The translations under genes and the position numbers were made by a program. This document shows, in pieces, positions 62,842 through 64,000 of a stretch of DNA of 64,000 bases. The notes beneath the pieces are model-generated. The model was not told the DNA's origin. It worked only from the letters and a program-made list of their open reading frames with translations, and searched no databases. The first letter of the stretch is position 1. Each line of letters begins with the position of its first letter. The DNA comes from Pseudomonas veronii (GTDB lineage Bacteria; Pseudomonadota; Gammaproteobacteria; Pseudomonadales; Pseudomonadaceae), in contig NZ_JYLL01000001.1 in the NCBI RefSeq assembly GCF_001439695.1, forward strand, positions 1 to 64,000, given 5' to 3'.

Positions 62842-63398
62842 GTGCAGTGACCGTCTGGCGCGCCGCCAATTACGTGCGTATGCCGTGGAAAAACGGCGGC
62901 GGCAGCACCGAAGAAATCAGCCGCGATGGCGGCCATGGCCTGGAGGGCTTTGGCTGGCGCCTGTCGATTGCCGATATCGGCGAGTCGGGCGGGTTTTCCT
63001 CCTTCGCCGGCTATCAACGCGTGATCACGGTGATCAACGGTGCGGGCATGGTCCTGACCGTGGACGGCGAGGAGCAGCGGGGGTTGTTGCCGCTGCAAGC
63101 GTTCGCGTTCAAGGGCGACAGCCAGGTGTTGTGTCGCCTGATCAGTGGGCCGATCCGCGATTTCAACCTGATCTATTCACCCCAGCGGTACCATGCGCGG
63201 TTGCAGTGGGTCGATGGGGGGCAGCGCTTTTTCAGCACCGCGCAGACGGTGCTGGTGTTCAGCGTGGCCGATGAGGTGAAGGTGCTCGGCCAGGTGTTGG
63301 GTCATCATGATTGCCTGCAGGTGGACGGTAATGCTGGTTTGCTGGATATCTCCATCACTGGCCGTTGCTGCATCATCGAACTGACTGCACGCGGTTAA
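62838..63398 (+). CDS. hutD: HutD family protein
   Basis: A 186-residue cupin-like protein with the HutD opening VTVWRAANYVRMPWKNGGGSTEEIS. In P. fluorescens SBW25, HutD is known to limit the upper level of hut expression; its ligand is thought to be related to formylglutamate. The start overlaps hutC by 4 bases (ATGA). A REPIN separates it from hutU, so hutU has its own promoter. Confidence 0.94.
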   Translation: MSAVTVWRAANYVRMPWKNGGGSTEEISRDGGHGLEGFGWRLSIADIGESGGFSSFAGYQRVITVINGAGMVLTVDGEEQRGLLPLQAFAFKGDSQVLCRLISGPIRDFNLIYSPQRYHARLQWVDGGQRFFSTAQTVLVFSVADEVKVLGQVLGHHDCLQVDGNAGLLDISITGRCCIIELTARG

Positions 63399-63402
63399 AA
63401 AA

Positions 63403-63506
63403 TGTGGGAGGGGCGGTGCGACGATTCGACTTGCCCCCGATTGCGGTGGGTCAGCTATAGATAAGCTGACTGGTCCACCGCTATCGGGGGCAAGCCCCCT
63501 CCCACA
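63403..63506. repeat. REPIN with one extended arm, downstream of hutD
   Basis: The left arm is the extended variant (GGGGCGGTGCGACGATTCGA core) and the right arm is the simple variant; spacer ends GTCAGCT and AGCTGAC pair. It begins 5 bases after the hutD stop. Confidence 0.92.
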
Positions 63507-63714
63507 TTTGTTTCTCCACTGTTCTTGCGATCTGTTTCCAGCCTTCCGCACCACTTTGTTACCGAACGCCCCAGCGTGGCGCAATACCACCCTGACGTGG
63601 CAAACCGGCCTCGCTGTAAAACCGCCCCCCGAGAAATTTCATCACGCCTCGAAGCCTTAATTTCCAAGGCTCGCGCACGCCTGTGCAAACAATCGCGTCT
63701 GCACCCCAGGAAAG

Positions 63715-63731
63715 TTGGCCGTTCGATTGCA
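63715..63731 (+). promoter_or_regulatory. Sigma-54 promoter of hutU
   Basis: TTGGCCGTTCGATTGCA has GG (63717-63718) and GC (63729-63730) separated by exactly 10 bases and a TTGCA -12 element. The predicted start is about 63742. In P. fluorescens hutU is known to need sigma-54 with CbrB or NtrC. Confidence 0.8.
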
Positions 63732-63735
63732 TATG

Positions 63736-63749
63736 CTTGTATGTACAAG
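63736..63749. promoter_or_regulatory. HutC operator over the hutU start
   Basis: CTTGTATGTACAAG is a 14-base near-perfect palindrome that matches the Klebsiella-type hut operator. It is centred on the predicted transcription start of the -24/-12 promoter, so HutC binding would block it. Confidence 0.85.
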
Positions 63750-63820
63750 TAAAGGTGTGTGCGTAAGAGTCGACTTCGCACGCATCCAGTTCGCGCATCG
63801 ATCGCTGAGGAGTTCTGGTT

Positions 63821-64000
63821 GTGACCGATTTTTCTAACGCTAAGCCTACAAAATACCGAGACGTCGAAATCCGCGCCGCGCGCGGTAACACGCTCACCGC
63901 CAAAAGCTGGCTGACCGAAGCGCCGCTGCGCATGCTGATGAACAACCTTGACCCGCAAGTGGCCGAAAACCCGAAAGAGCTGGTGGTGTACGGCGGCATC
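63821..64000 (+). CDS. hutU: Urocanate hydratase, N-terminal part (runs off the window)
   Basis: The first 60 codons of urocanase, starting at GTG 63821 with GAGGAG about 9 bases upstream. The N-terminus is [20 protein letters not shown], followed by [20 protein letters not shown] and [10 protein letters not shown], which are characteristic of the enzyme. It hydrates urocanate to imidazolone propionate, step two of histidine degradation. The 3' part lies beyond the window. Confidence 0.95.
   Translation, partial: MTDFSNAKPTKYRDVEIRAARGNTLTAKSWLTEAPLRMLMNNLDPQVAENPKELVVYGGI

Overview
The window looks like chromosome of a Pseudomonas of the P. fluorescens group. The evidence is high-GC coding with Pseudomonas-type proteins, a large LapA-type adhesin beside lapD and lapG, a hutF/hutCDU locus, and many REP/REPIN palindromes (core GTGGGAGGGGGC) in the gaps between genes. 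From memory, the order of the core genes (ABC transporter, tRNA-Phe, yggX, mutY, asmA, hisBHAF, ctpA, envC, gpmI, grx, secB, trmL, ntrCB, glnA, thiI, typA) follows P. aeruginosa PAO1 around PA5117-PA5155. No CRISPR array, prophage, insertion sequence or rRNA gene was seen.

Layout. 0-12 kb is a biofilm region. It holds the C-terminal 2.5 thousand residues of a giant RTX adhesin with twelve 116-residue repeats, a small conserved protein, the c-di-GMP receptor LapD with the periplasmic protease LapG, and a lone BcsQ/WssA-type MinD-like ATPase with no cellulose synthase genes beside it. 12-17 kb has a methyltransferase and a basic amino acid ABC transporter. 17-23.4 kb is a variable segment next to the 3' end of tRNA-Phe: a GABA-type permease, a hydrolase, a RelB/ParE-type toxin-antitoxin pair, an ACR3/bile-acid-type transporter and an ArnT-like glycosyltransferase. 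23.5-27.2 kb has tRNA-Phe and the asmA-mutY-yggX operon. 27.5-29.2 kb has an oxalate/formate-antiporter-type MFS protein.

29.3-33.3 kb is hisB-hisH-DUF2164-hisA-hisF with a solute-binding protein. 33.2-40.8 kb has envelope and housekeeping genes (a polysaccharide deacetylase, CtpA, EnvC, GpmI, a rhodanese, GrxC, SecB, TrmL). 41.3-46.3 kb is nitrogen control: ntrBC with a palindromic NtrC-type site upstream, a secreted chorismate mutase, and glnA with a -24/-12 promoter. 46.5-53.3 kb has thiI, typA, a YkgJ-like protein and glycogen phosphorylase. 53.5-60.5 kb has a DUF2339/DUF3999 membrane pair, fbp, a small lipoprotein and a lipocalin. 60.6-64.0 kb is the histidine utilisation locus (hutF divergent from hutCD, then hutU running off the end) with two HutC-type operators and a sigma-54 promoter.

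Two regulatory themes stand out. Sigma-54 (-24/-12) signals occur in front of three nitrogen-related units (gabP-like, glnA, hutU), and the ntrBC genes lie in the same window. Surface attachment is set by the adhesin, the LapG protease that should release it and LapD, which sequesters LapG. The strongest unexplained items are the orphan BcsQ next to lapG, three tandem 33-nt stem-loops with compensating base changes at 40.8-41.0 kb, a cluster of three exact DnaA-box sequences at 12.2-13.2 kb, the small conserved gene between the adhesin and lapD, and near-identical inverted REPINs flanking gpmI-secB.
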